The notes under the pieces were generated by a model that made no database searches, was not told the DNA's origin, and saw only the letters and a list, made by a program, of their open reading frames with translations. A stretch of DNA of 64,000 bases from Adineta ricciae (taxonomy: Eukaryota; Rotifera; Eurotatoria; Adinetida; Adinetidae): NCBI GenBank assembly GCA_905250025.1, contig CAJNOJ010000191.1, positions 1-64,000 on the forward strand. Reading direction: 5' to 3'. Below, piece by piece: positions 47,604 to 64,000 of this stretch; positions within the stretch are counted from its first letter, which is position 1; every line of letters begins with the position of its first letter. Both the position numbers and the translations under genes were made by a program.

Positions 47604-50490
47604 ATGGCACAGGAGTACAACAATGAAGGGCGTTTGCCTATTCACGAAGCATCGTTTCGTAATTATGACGTTGTCGTCGAACGAATTCTCGCGAATCTTT
47701 GTTCAAAAGATGGAAACAAAGATAATGATGATGATCGATTAAGAGCAGATGATGAGAATGACGAACGAACTGATCGTCTTCATCAAGCTCGAATACAAGA
47801 GATGCTCGATGCTACGACATATGATTATTTTCGTTTAACACCAATCTTAGCTGCAACGGTCGGTAATGCCCGTCGTACAATTGAATGTTTAATCAACCAC
47901 GGGGCGAAAGTTACATGTCGCGATGGTGAAAATCGTTCCATGGCTGCCATCGCAATTTTAAAGCAGAATGTTGAGTTGCTTCTCTATTTTTCACAGGCAT
48001 CGTATGCCAACGAACTCGATATATGGAATACATTAATGACGATGTTTACATCGAAAAACTCCGACGAGTCAACCGCTGCAGGTCGCATACTCGAACAATT
48101 AACATCGCCTAAATATATCAAACTTGCTTGGGTATATTTGATGAATCTACATCCGATTGAGAGAACATTTCAAGTTCTCATTCAAACAGTTAACAATACT
48201 CATCATCGAAACGAACAATTGCTTACCAGTTGTTTAATTATACTCTATAATCTTTTGAGTATTGATACGAATATTCGAATTATCTTTAATCAAACCGATG
48301 AGAACGCACGCGCATTGGTGAAAATGCGTAAAACGAATGATATTCTAACACTCTTGTTTTCTCAAATTGTCTGCGAATTCTGTGATGATACACGTGCCAT
48401 TCAAGCATTTGTTCATCACCAACTCATTGGTGATATACAAGTTCTTTTAGATAATGATACGATGAACATCCCGAAAACTCAAGCCTGTCTGTATTTTGAT
48501 ATTCTCGGTAAAATTGCTCGATGTAAGCAAGATTTCCAAATCTTAATACAAAAATCTTCGGCAACCAAACGAACTATTCTTGAACAAGCGATTGAGCTAT
48601 TGGGAACATTCGATCGCCGTTTGACTACATCAATTCTTCATTTCATTCGAGAATTATGTCTACAGAATGAACATCATCAGCAAATATGTGCAGATAATCG
48701 ACAGTTAATTGCACATTTGTTAACCGCACTCAATTCACCTTATCGAGATGTTCAACGTTCAAGTGTCGATACACTTCAAGTAAAAACTCCCAGACGAAAG
48801 ATTTCTAAAGAAAAAAAACTTGTTCTATTTTCAGATGTTCGTCACGCAAAGCACGACATCTCAACAGACTATTTTAGATCAAGGTGGTGCTGAACAACTG
48901 CTTATCTTATTAAATAAAGCCACTTTACCAAAACTACGCATTTCAATTATATGCACACTATGGTCATTGACACTCAATGAACCACCTCGACGACAATCGA
49001 TGGCTTGTAAATTTGATTGAATTCATCATTGTTCTCTTCAAAATTGTCTTCTAGATTCGATCGGAGTGATGGCTTTAGTTGAATTTTTGAATTTAAAAGT
49101 AAGCGATCAATTGTACGTTGTTCTTGATGCGATCAGCGAACTTCTTCGACGAATTCCGACTGAAGCAGAAAACATTCCTGTCATTTTCGGTCGCCGACAT
49201 TGCATTCCTCCCATAGTTCGACTATTATCAGCTGATTCAGAACAACGAATACTCTTCAAATGTTTATTTTGTATTCAACAGTTATGTCTTTTACCGACTT
49301 TTCGTCCTTGTCGAGCGAACCAAACAATATTTCAAAAAGCAAACGGTATCAATCAACTTCTAACGTTAATTCGTCGATCAAATAAGGAGAAATTATTGCA
49401 AGCTAAAGCAATTACAACTATTGCTTATGCGGTGTTCGGTAAAATCTCCAATTGAATCAAATTTTTCGTTTCATACGTCTCTTGTAGATCACAAAGAGAA
49501 TAAGGACATATTAACCAAAGAAACAGTTCGACAGCTGTTTAAACGTATTGCATCGTTACTCAATGCATCTGAAGACATTGTTCAAATCGAAGCTGGAGCT
49601 GGGTAAGGAAAAAAAGCATTGAAATCACTAGTAAGTCATCAAGTATTGAGTTTTAGATTAGTTACATTTATATGTAATGATGAATATCATTACAATCTAT
49701 ATTCCGAAGAGTTATCTCTTGATCTCGAACACTTTCGTCCGCTGTTAACATCGGAAAATATCATCATTCGTTGCAATGCAGCGTTTCAAGTAAACGAAAG
49801 AGTTTGAGTATGAGTTCAACGTTGTGATCGAATCGTTTCAGATGATTATTGTGATTCGATTGATCAACGAGACAGCTGCAGCAGAATGGATCGGTCGAGC
49901 TTTATTGATCTTATTCAGAGTTATTGGTGATCCACGCATTGACGATGAAGATAAACTTCTTCCGACTGATATTATAGGCCGATTAGCACATATTCCTACA
50001 GGTTTTGGAATACACAAGCATTCAGGTTTGAAGAAATGCTCATTATTATTTGCATGAAGCATAAATAACAAACTCTTGTATCGCAGCTTTTGCTTGTTGT
50101 TCTTCTTTTTTGTGAATACAGGTATTTGCGAAGCGATCATCGCTAGTGATGGTCTCGATCATCTGATTTCATTATTGAATAGTTCGAATGCACTTCTACA
50201 TGGTAGTGCAGCTTTAACTATCGATTGTCTCATTCGACATTCGCCCGAAGGACAACGACGATTATTGAAACAGTATGTTATCTATAACTTTCATTGGTAA
50301 ATACTTAAGTTTCTATCAAATTAGATGCCGTGTGGAAGCGCTTTGTTTGGATGTTTTACGAACGTATGTTTGTGGACCATCAGTATTGAGGACACGAATT
50401 GATGAGTTGTATTCATCGATTCACAACAAACAAGTTCAATTTCCTCCGATTCGACCTGCCCGACAGCGACGAAGTTTGCCAACAGTATAA
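47604..50490 (+). CDS. ankyrin and armadillo repeat protein (ANKAR-like), copy 2
   Basis: ATG at 47604 (MAQEYNNEGRLPIHEASF) was chosen because it aligns with the start of the paralogue; the upstream open frame lacks a Met. A first ankyrin repeat is followed by an acidic, low-complexity insert (DGNKDNDDDRLRADDEND), a second repeat (FRLTPILAATVGNARRTIECL) and a third. Armadillo repeats follow through about eight exons (first exon to about 48779; later ones include GGAEQLLILLNKATLPKL, GICEAIIASDGLDHLI) up to the tail FPPIRPARQRRSLPTV. Function is unknown beyond being an alpha-solenoid scaffold. Divergence from copy 1 is high at the protein level, so the duplication is old. A poly(A)-like AATAAA follows at 50537. 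Confidence 0.85.
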
Positions 50491-50744
50491 AAACAATATG
50501 TACAGCAGAGTTTTCTTTATTGTTAATAATAATGATAATAAAGTATTCCATTGTTTCACAAGATGTCGCTAGTAAACAAATATACTCGTAACTTGAATGC
50601 GATTGGTCAATACGCACAATACCTCTACTCAATAAGATTGTTTACCAAGTGTCGTGCGTTGTGCAGTAGAAGGAAAGAATTACGACAAAACGAAATCTTT
50701 CACACGCATTAGAACTATTCGATTTCATAATTAATCCCTTAAAA

Positions 50745-52595
50745 ATGTCTTCGAATGATAGAAAGGCTCTGCCAAAAGTTAGACCATCTCGCTGGGGACA
50801 CCCATTAATATTCGTTGCTGCTGCAATCGGTCTTGCTGGTTCAAGCGCTGTATTTTATGCCCAAATTCGTGCTCGACAGAAAGCTCGAAGTATAGACCAA
50901 ACATCTCTCCATATTTTCTTCATCTACGAACCTGAAATTTAGACCTCTTTCTTCAAGCGGCATTTTATCAAGAAGCACTTGAATTAACACATGGTTATAA
51001 ACCAATCACAGATAGATTAGTCGAACCTATCGAACCGCTTCAAATTGATACGACAAGTAAATTTAATATATTGTCATCTCTTGGTGCACAAGTAAGTTCA
51101 AATCTTGCACGATACTTTCGTTTTCTTATGATAATGAAAATAAATTCTATACATATACTAATCCGACTCAGTGTAAAGTTCAAGGAACAGGGTCATTTGT
51201 TCATTCTAGATAAAATATCTAAAATCTCTGTAGAAAAATGCAACACGATGACGTCATTTGGTCAGTTCTCAACGGACAATTTTGTTCGTATAAACAACAG
51301 AAGAGTAAAACTCAAATCTTTTGCTCAAATGAATACAGTCTAACTGGCTTGTGCGATCGTCGTTCATGTCCATTAGCCAATTCTCAGTACGCAACTGTTC
51401 GCGAAGAAAAAGGCATTCTATATCTCTACATGAAAGTTGTCGAACGTTCCCATTATCCAAAAAAACAATGGGAAAAAGTGAAGTTGCATGAAAACTACCT
51501 CCGTGCATTGAAACAAATCAATGAACACTTGATCTATTGGCCACGATTCGTTCGTCACAAATGCAAGCAACGTTTAACAAAATTAACTCAATACGTTATT
51601 CGAACTCGTCGTTTAATGTTGAAGAAAACGGCTAAACAAGAACTGGTACCAATCAAGAAGAAAGCCGAACGAAGAGAACAACGTCACGAAGACAAAGCAT
51701 TTGTCGCCGCGAATATCGATCGTGCTATTGAAAACGAATTGTTAGAACGATTGAAAAAAGGAACGTATGGTGATACATATTCATTTCCAATGAATACGAT
51801 TTCGAGTGAGTGATGACGAGAAAGTTTTCATGTAAAATGAACAAATTGAATTTGTTTTGTAGTGGAAGAAGATGAAGAGGAAGAAACGGAAAGTGAAGAT
51901 GAGGAAGAAAAAGAAAAAGAAGACGATGATGAAGATGAAAATGAAGAAGTCGAATACGTAGAAGATTTCGAAGAAAGTGATGCAGAAGATATTGAAGATA
52001 TGGGTGATTTCGATGAAGACGAAATCGAAGAAGAACTTGCGAAAGCACTTCCTTCATCGAAGAAACGCAAATTGGAACTTGAATATGAACCAGTAGCAAC
52101 AAAGAGTAAAGAACGTTTGAAACACCGACGACAAGCGTCATCAAATAGCACTAAGGCGTGATTTACTCTTTTTGTTTTGTTTTCTGTGTTAAATAAAAAA
52201 CAACAGCATCCAAAGAAATCGAATTTACTGGTTTTTTTGCTTACAAAAAAAAGATATATCATTTAGGTCGAAATACCAATTCGTGGCAGTGAACGATCCG
52301 GAATCATTTACTGTTATGCAACAAGAGACTCAGTTGATGATGAGTAAGTCATATTTCCAAAGCAAATACGTCTCTTTTCCTTTCCATTGGTGGTATGATC
52401 ATTAAATAGCGATTAGTAGTGTTTGATACTATTTAATACGAAGGCCGAATACGAAAGAAAAAACCGAGTTATATTTTTTTCTTGTTTAGGTGGCACGTAG
52501 ACAAACTTGAATTCAAAGGCATTAATCAATCTGAACGTTATATGTTCTACGATCGTGAATTACGCCGAAATCTTTCAGCGCCAACCACAAAATAA
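50745..52595 (+). CDS. coa1: COA1-like mitochondrial assembly factor, host of a nested gene
   Basis: Four exons (50745-50889, 50943-51091, 52267-52343, 52490-52595) join in frame to give 158 residues, close to the usual COA1 length of about 146. The N-terminus is basic (KVRPSRWGH) and followed by one membrane helix ([21 protein letters not shown]) and an amphipathic segment ([17 protein letters not shown]). The C-terminal half ([28 protein letters not shown]) follows the COA1/TIM21-like fold pattern of IPVxGxxxxG and WxLDxxxLEL. COA1 is an inner-membrane protein helping build cytochrome oxidase and complex I. Its third intron-spanning gap (51092-52266, 1175 bp) contains the complete MAK16 gene on the same strand. 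The stop lies 87 bp before the EOGT start. Confidence 0.75.
51238..52161 (+). CDS. mak16: MAK16 ribosome biogenesis factor, nested in a COA1-like intron
   Basis: Two exons (51238-51805, 51863-52161; intron 57 bp) encode about 288 residues. MAK16 is a nuclear/nucleolar factor needed for 60S ribosomal subunit assembly. The sequence follows the family closely: it starts MQHDDVIW, has the four-cysteine zinc-binding block ([12 protein letters not shown]), [12 protein letters not shown] and [13 protein letters not shown]. It continues through [15 protein letters not shown], a basic coiled region, [19 protein letters not shown], and the typical long Glu/Asp-rich tail followed by a basic end. The whole gene sits inside an intron of the COA1-like gene. 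An acceptor-like CTCTGTAG lies five bases before the ATG, and a poly(A) signal at 52192 lies inside the host intron. Confidence 0.96.
52192..52197 (+). terminator. poly(A) signal of MAK16 within the host intron
   Basis: AATAAA 31 bases after the MAK16 stop and 69 bases before the acceptor of COA1-like exon 3. Its use would give a mature MAK16 message and stop the host transcript, so choice between the two must be regulated or kinetic. Confidence 0.55.
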
Positions 52596-52682
52596 CAACT
52601 TTCCACATCTTCTCATGTCTTTTTTTTATCATTTTCTTGCTAAGAGAAAACAATCCATAACTAACTTTTCTTTGGTTTTTAG

Positions 52683-54597
52683 ATGTTGTTCATATGCTTA
52701 TTGACGTTCCTCGTCACTATTTCCGTTGATGGTTACAAATGGTCTGATCTTGACATTCCTTCCGAACATTCAACCTACTTCTTCACAAATAATCCTTCGA
52801 TTCATGCCCAATGCCTCGCGGACAAAGATCAATGTCCCTATTACGAACAAGCTCGAAATCTTCCGTCACCGGATGTGGCTTGTTGGGGTTATGAACCCGA
52901 TTGTAAAAATATTGCTCCGCTTGTTCAATGTCCTGAGGATAGTCGTGGGTGGACCAAGACAAAAGAAGAACAATTGGAACAGTTTTGGCGTACAGCTGAT
53001 TTTGGTTATATCGCAGAAAAACGCAAGGAATTGAGAGAAATGTGTTCACCATCACCATCGTCTTCATTAGAATGCGTCGATCATTTACGTTTTTGTCGAG
53101 CTAGAAATATCTACATCGATTTTCGACATACAGAAACATCGAAACATCACAATCGATATCGAGAAGATATTCTCAAATTCGGTGATATTGGCGGTTATTG
53201 CAAATTACATCACGATGATTTCATGAAAAACGGTGATCACAAAAGTCCATTGCAAAGTTGGTTTTCGGAATTGCAAGTATTCAAAGAAATCAATCAAACC
53301 GATTCGTTCCAATGTGATCTAACCATAACAAAACCAACGATATTTATCAAACTTGATAGTGGCTATAACATGTACCATCATTTTTGTGATTTCATCAATT
53401 TATACGTCTCTCAACACATGAATAATACATTTACAAAAGATGTACAGATTATCCTATGGGATACGAGTAGTAATGATTATTGGAGTTTCTTTTCATCAAC
53501 GTGGAATGCATTTACATCGAACCGACTGATACATATAAAAGAATTCGAAGGCAAACGTGTATGTTTCGAAAATGTCGTTTTTTCGTTTCTTGCTCGGATG
53601 TTTTTCGGTAAGACAAAACTTCATATCTCCATTTATTTCAAAACCATAATTTAGGTTTCTATTATAACATGCCACTGGTACCAGGATGTACCCAAACAAG
53701 TCTCTTTCGTTCGTTTCAGCAATACCTAATCCACCGACTCCGAATCCCACAGTTAGGTCCATTGAAATCCAATCAAATACGTATAACATTACTGAATCGA
53801 ACGACGCAATTTCGTCAGATTCTCAATGTCAATGAAATTGTTGAACACTTGAGAAATATCTCCAGTATTGGAAATAATGATTACCTTATCAACGTGGTGG
53901 ATTATAATATCAACATGCCATTTATTCAACAATTAAATATTACTCATAATACAGATATTTTCATGGGTAAGTATTGTACAAGACAGACAACATTTGAATA
54001 TATCTACTTATGTTTTAGATACTTCATGAATAAGTAAATATTTTTCAATATTTGTCAGCTGCTTTAGCTAAGATTGAACACTGTATTTGAAATACTCATT
54101 CAGTTAACACTAATCACCCGATTGAGAGATAAAGTTTGATTGTGTTTTTGCATGGATGATTACCCATTGACAATGAATGAATGGTTTTCGAATTCTGTCT
54201 GACTTTTCTTGTTCTTTTTTTCCTAGGAATGCATGGTGCTGGGTTAACCCATTTGCTCTTTTTACCTGACTGGGCGACTATTTTCGAAATCCATAATTGT
54301 GAAGATAAAGATTGTTATCAAGATCTTGCTCGTCTTCGTGGTGTCAAATACTTCACATGGGAGAATGAAGAGAAAGCTTATCCTCAAGATGAAGGCAAAC
54401 ATCCAACACTGGGAACTCCACATAAGAAATTCACGAATTACGCGTTTGATAAACATGAATTTGCTCATATTGTTCGCAGAATGGTTAAATATGTGAAAGA
54501 ACACGCGGCTTATCGTTCCGCGAAACGATCGAAATACTCTCAGTCGAGTTTATCAATCGAACAACACGACACAAAGTTGAGCAAAGATGAATTCTGA
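52683..54597 (+). CDS. eogt: EGF domain-specific O-GlcNAc transferase (EOGT)
   Basis: Three exons (52683-53607, 53655-53966, 54227-54597) give 535 residues, close to the human length. EOGT works in the ER lumen and adds O-GlcNAc to EGF repeats of secreted and membrane proteins such as Notch. Seen here are a signal peptide ([16 protein letters not shown]) and a cysteine-rich start ([18 protein letters not shown]). The GT61-family core follows: [14 protein letters not shown] (the NxYHxF-type block), [19 protein letters not shown] and [13 protein letters not shown]. The last residues are KDEF, a variant of the KDEL ER-retention signal. ATG at 52683 follows directly after an acceptor-like TTTTTAG. 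The gene lies between the COA1-like and MYST genes on the same strand. Confidence 0.95.
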
Positions 54598-54695
54598 ATA
54601 TTTGTCTTCCGTGCAGTCTAATTTCCGCAATGCCATACCTTTGGTGATAACATTGACAAACCTTTTCCTTTTGTTTTCTCCGTCTCATTTATTCA

Positions 54696-54701
54696 AATAA
54701 A
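54696..54701 (+). terminator. poly(A) signal of EOGT
   Basis: AATAAA about 100 bp after the EOGT stop, 95 bp before the MYST start and just before a T-rich tract. Confidence 0.6.
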
Positions 54702-54795
54702 ATATCTGGGTGCTATTTTAGAGAAGTTTTTTTTTTGTGAACCGATTTTGGTCACAAAAGTATATTTATTAACATTATAAATTGTCTTTTAGATC

Positions 54796-56134
<1,339 letters not shown>

Positions 56135-56405
56135 GGATTTCCTCACAAATCATTGTTGTACATAGAAACAAATTATCTTATGTTTGTTTTTTCTTTGCTT
56201 CAAAGCGAACAATCCCAAAAGCAACGATTTCAATTGAAATGTAGATAAACAATTTTTGTCATTTTATTTTCATTTAACAATTCATAGAAAAAAAAATATA
56301 GGAAAAAAAACACGTATGTTCAAAAGTGTATTTTATAAATTGATGTTTCATCACCTCCATTCAATGATGTTCGTGAAATCTAAACACAAACACAATATTT
56401 ACTTT

Positions 56406-58208
56406 TCAAAGTTGAAGCTCGTCACCTACAGGATATTTATCATGATCTCCTTTTGATAATTTGATATCACAAGTCTTGAATTTGCCTTCGCGATATTTCT
56501 TTCGAGATCGGTGAATGTACATAAAGATTGCATCACATACAATGTCTGCTATGACCATAAAACCAATGCCAGAACCTGCGCGAAATGCATATTTTCAAAG
56601 AAAAGGATTCGCATTGAGGCTCACCAATTGCTACGAATAAATTCACAATATCAAATTGTCCACTTTTCCCTGTTATCGCAAGAACGAAACGTAAACCGTA
56701 GATTTTTGATAGAATTCGATAATCTTCATCATCGACGCGATATTTTTGAGCAGATCTACGAGGAAGATGATCAACAAAATCGATGGAAAGATATACACTT
56801 ACCGATAGTTAACACCGGGTGATTGTTTATCATCTCCGCTTTGCAATAAACTAAATGCAAGTGTTGGATAGCATTTATCAGCATCAAAATCAAAATTACA
56901 CGTCCAATCTTGTCGAATTTCGATTAGACCGCCCTAAATCATTTGCTCACAGCTGGAATTCTTTCCAAACTTTGAATTTACCTCTCGTAGAAGAGCAGAT
57001 TTGTTCGTGTTCAATGTATTAAGAATATCACCGATTCGTAAAATGGGACAACGTGGATTTGAATGTTTATCGTATCGACATGAAAAGTTCGTATCGTCAC
57101 GAACATTTCTCCTACGATCACAAAGAATTTTCGTGAAACTTTCTCAAGCATATTCTCATCATCGAAACAAACATGTTGATATCAAACAATGTAAATGTTA
57201 CCATTGTTTTCAGATAGACTGTAAAATCTTGAATATCATTTGCGTTTGCCACATACTCACTTAATAAACAATAGAATTAGATTGGAAATATTAAAATAAG
57301 ATGTTCGTCATACACAGATCTAGTTAGTTCTTCGGGACACCAGGCATTGATTTCACAGACTTTTACTGAGGAGTTAGTTGAACTAGAAACACAATTGCCT
57401 GTATAATAACCTGAAATATGAGATTATTGTTACTATCAGATGGCTGAGGTGATTTACCAAATGTATTTGGCGTTGGTTCGTCTTGTGTACAATTGCTGTC
57501 ATGTGTGCAAAACAGTTTATCATCCATCGCCTAAGATTAAAAGAGTAATTTCATTGTCAAGAATACTTATTCGCTACTCACACTATCACAGTTTCGTTGT
57601 GTTTGATTATAAGTGACTATCTGCCGTGTAGCAATGAAAAATGCGTTATTTTCCTACAATTAATCGAAATTAAACACACAGAAAACAATATATTCAATAT
57701 TTTCCTCGTGCTTACCAATGGTGGAATCTGATATTCAGGTGTATCCCATAAATACGACGAAGATGGCTCTTAGTAATAAAAAGTACGAACTTTGATTTGT
57801 CTAAGCTCTTCTCATGCACACATACTTGTGAATTGAATGCTGTTATTTCCTGTGACTTTGGTAATCCCTTTCACTTTAATAATACTTGTTCCACGTGGCT
57901 CCTGAAATTGCTGGTAACCTTTCTTGTACCATACAATATAGCTAAAAAAAATAAACGAAACACATTACACTCGGACCGCCAATGTGTCGTCAACTCACAA
58001 TGCAATATAAACAATAATAACAAATTGAATAACACGATATACCGAAGCGACACATGTATTTGGTACTTGCACGACTTTCACAGTTGAATATGTGAGAAAT
58101 GTATCGGTAACAAAGTTTTTTAGAAATTTTTTTACTAGAATACCACCGTGAATGAAAGACTGTTGTTTGAGTCGAAGAGGATTAGTTCATCTTACTTGAT
58201 AGAGGCAT
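56406..58208 (-). CDS. p2x: P2X purinergic receptor (ATP-gated cation channel)
   Basis: At least ten short exons read from right to left. The 13-bp first exon (58196-58208, MPLS) joins FLTYSTVKVVQV, which contains the cytosolic YxTxK motif, and TM1 (VYRVIQFVIIVYIAL). The ATP-contact lysines lie in GTSIIKVKGITKVT (about 57850). The cysteine-rich head reads KLFCTHDSNC, TGNCVSS and KVCEINAWCP, followed by NPRCPILRIGDIL (about 57060), QDWTCNFDFDADKC and the NYR block near 56820. YGLRFVLAITGKSGQFDIV then leads into TM2 (GSGIGFMVIADIVCD) and the basic juxtamembrane tail with KKYREGKFK. P2X receptors are trimeric plasma-membrane channels opened by ATP. Several introns are small, and exact borders between 56900 and 57750 are approximate. 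It converges with the MYST gene. Confidence 0.92.
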
Positions 58209-60377
58209 CTCTGTTTCTTGAGTGATGATAAGAAAATGACACAACAAACCGGAGATAAAGCGAATTGTACCCGTAGATTAGAAAAAGAATTTTATTGTTG
58301 AGAGAAGCGAAATGGTATTTCGAATGGCATAAATGATGGTTTGTTCTAAAACAAGCATGAAGAATGAAGACAGACAAGATTAGAAGCATTCCATGCTAAA
58401 ATCAACTCATTCACATCTGTTTCGACTCAACGATTGTACCGAGAAAATAGGGCAAACGAGGTTATTTCTGATTATAAAAAGGGCACCATCAGACTTCGTT
58501 GATTTTAGATAATAGACAGAAAAAAAGTCCAACAAGAACGAAGGGTAATGGTATATACGTATTCCGCGTTCTCAGTGTCACAACATGCCTAAATTAACTC
58601 ATACATCATTCCTTACAGGTCAATAAATTCGATTTCAAGGGGGGATGAATAACTATTGTTTGGATTTTTCAATGAATATACCCATCACGAACCGTAAAGG
58701 GTACAAAATCTCGGGTGGCATATGTTTTAGCGTAAAGATAATTGAGAATCACATTTGTTAGTTGAGTAAGTAATATTGATTTGTCTGTGCAAAATGCAGT
58801 CTAAATGCATAAATCTGAAGATCTTGATTATTTCCATGTCCATAATCATTAACAGAGATTTGTACAAGTTGATTGGTAATCTCTTAACTTTTGAATCGTG
58901 AGCCGTAAACTATGACAGAAGTGAACTAAGTCGAAACAGTGCGACTTGTGAGCCTAGAACGGAGATATTTCTACGATGTACAAGTCAAAAGTGTTTCTAA
59001 TCAAATCATCGTAACAACAGATTGAAAATCAATCTCCCCACCACTCGATTCAAATATGAAGAAATCCGTCCTCGTGCGCCGTGCAAGTATAACTATTTTC
59101 TTCGACCAAATAACTCTGCATATTATCATGTATTCTTTTAAACTAAGAAAAGCAATAGTTAAAAACTAGATTATAATTAACCATGTATACATTCTACAAT
59201 TGAGACGTGAATGTAGAAACTTAACCAAATTTTCTAACAATAACGACATTTTTGCAATACATCTGCTATCATATACACATCATGATCGTTTTACCCATCG
59301 AAAATTCTTTCTAAGTCATTTGATACAGATGGATAGCTAGACTGTTGCAATATTATCCCTAATTCTTTCTATTGATACTATGGCGATTCCATTATCACTA
59401 AAAGATTGGCTTGAGGGTCATTTTGACAAATATGCTAGAAGTCAAAGTGAATTGAATCAAATTACACTTTCGGTCATATTGCACCTCCGGATATCTGCTG
59501 ACACTGTTAATCTTTGTCTTATCCTAATGTATCTCGGCGCTCTCTGATCCGTGTCTGAACTTGACCATCAAACGAGATGAATCTCTACGCTATGTTCGAC
59601 TGCATAGTAATTACTTACCTGAATCATATACATTTCGCGTTATTACTATGGTAGAAGAACAATAAAGTCAACGAGACAAATTGACATTTTTATATCGAAA
59701 AAGAAAAATAGTCATTTCTCGTCATTTACCTTGTTGATAATTCCGAAATGCAAGTGAATAACAGCGCGGACAAAGAACGATAAAAAGCATATATCATTCT
59801 ATCGCATCAATATTCTTAATCTAACGAAATTTTATTTCTCGCAAATGCTTTCGATAATAATTTCGATGAGAAACATGCACTCAGATTGAAGTTAAAAGCA
59901 CAATCAATTATCAAACATATCAAATCCTGTTAGTAAGTCAGAATGGTTAAACAAATCATCGGCTTCAGCAATGAAATTTTCGTTTCTATATTTGCCTTGA
60001 TTCTTTTTTTCTTGAAGTTTACCCTCGCGATTCCGAACACTCGAGATGTTGATTCATTTACGTTATACTCTTTCGAGATAAGAATATTATGATATACGGA
60101 TTAACAGAAAGTATTCTTGCTCGACACAAGGGTAACTAAACACATTCCGATGGAGACTTCTTGTATTGGCTTTCTCATCGAATGGTATATAGGTCAATTT
60201 CATCCAGCAATGAGCGTCGGATAGTTTATAGTTGATTAGAGAAAGTAGATATTGAACTCAAGAGACAAAAATAAAAAGAAAGACATTGCAAATTAGACAC
60301 ACATACACCGATTGACGAAAAAGAAGGAACGTGACAACGGAAAAAAAATAAATATGACAAAGTCTTTTTCTCGTTCG
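58209..60377. other. 2.2-kb region without a recognised gene
   Basis: This is the 5' flank of the P2X gene and the 3' flank of the PKA-like gene. It is AT-rich; frames are all under 70 codons and look random. Nothing repetitive was noticed. Confidence 0.5.

Positions 60378-64000
<3,623 letters not shown>

Noticed and set aside
51175-51215. Exon-like stretch after an AG ([13 protein letters not shown])
   Set aside because: It could follow COA1-like exon 2 in frame but stops at once, while the exon at 52267 continues the COA1 fold with correct phase; more likely intron sequence upstream of MAK16.
51828-52262. Minus-strand serine-rich frame of 144 codons
   Set aside because: It is the antisense of the Glu/Asp-rich tail of MAK16; the poly-Ser composition follows from GAA/GAT repeats on the other strand.

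Overview
The window is nuclear DNA of a small, compact, AT-rich animal genome. Genes are densely spaced, most introns are only 45-70 bp with plain GT..AG ends, and the gene set is metazoan: Slit, P2X receptor, EOGT, GPHR/GPR89, PKA catalytic subunit, rhodopsin-type GPCRs and a claudin-like protein. Hog/Hint proteins, a possibly transferred intronless dehydrogenase and signs of spliced-leader trans-splicing together suggest a bdelloid rotifer. That assignment is inference from gene content; no ribosomal or mitochondrial marker is present. Exon limits were read by eye from frame and splice signals.

Layout. 0.9-8.4 kb (+): 3' part of a slit gene. 8.9-11.6 kb (-): an intronless 907-residue multipass protein of unknown function. 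12.8-13.9 kb (+): a membrane-anchored FkbM-type methyltransferase. 14.0-16.8 kb (-): two tandem secreted proteins with an 8-cysteine N-terminal domain and a Hedgehog-type Hint domain. 17.5-19.5 kb (-): GPHR/GPR89. 23.0-24.0 kb (+): claudin-like four-TM protein. 24.4-25.8 kb (-): a GPCR interrupted by an assembly join (one N flanked by a 180-bp exact duplication). 25.8-30.0 kb: mostly gene-free. 30.0-31.0 kb (+): intronless MDR dehydrogenase. 32.9-33.5 kb (+): truncated GPCR-like gene. 34.0-36.7 kb (-): secreted mucin-like protein with a chitin-binding domain. 36.7-41.8 kb: gene-free. 41.9-43.4 kb (+): peptide-type GPCR.

43.9-47.0 kb (-) and 47.6-50.5 kb (+) are two divergent ankyrin/armadillo paralogues placed head to head. 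50.7-56.1 kb is a tight same-strand cluster: a COA1-like mitochondrial assembly factor, MAK16 nested inside an intron of it, EOGT, and a MYST acetyltransferase. Acceptor-like AG sites lie 0-5 bases before the start codons of the last three, which suggests an operon resolved by trans-splicing. 56.4-58.2 kb (-): P2X receptor. 60.4-64.0 kb (-): a PKA catalytic subunit with two alternative 5' exons, running off the right edge.

Functional links inside the window are limited. EOGT modifies EGF repeats of secreted proteins, and several Slit EGF repeats carry its acceptor pattern; GPCRs and PKA belong to one signalling logic. No CRISPR, rRNA, tRNA or recognisable retroelement was seen. Two short terminal-inverted-repeat elements with matching ends are present at 19.9 and 31.7 kb.
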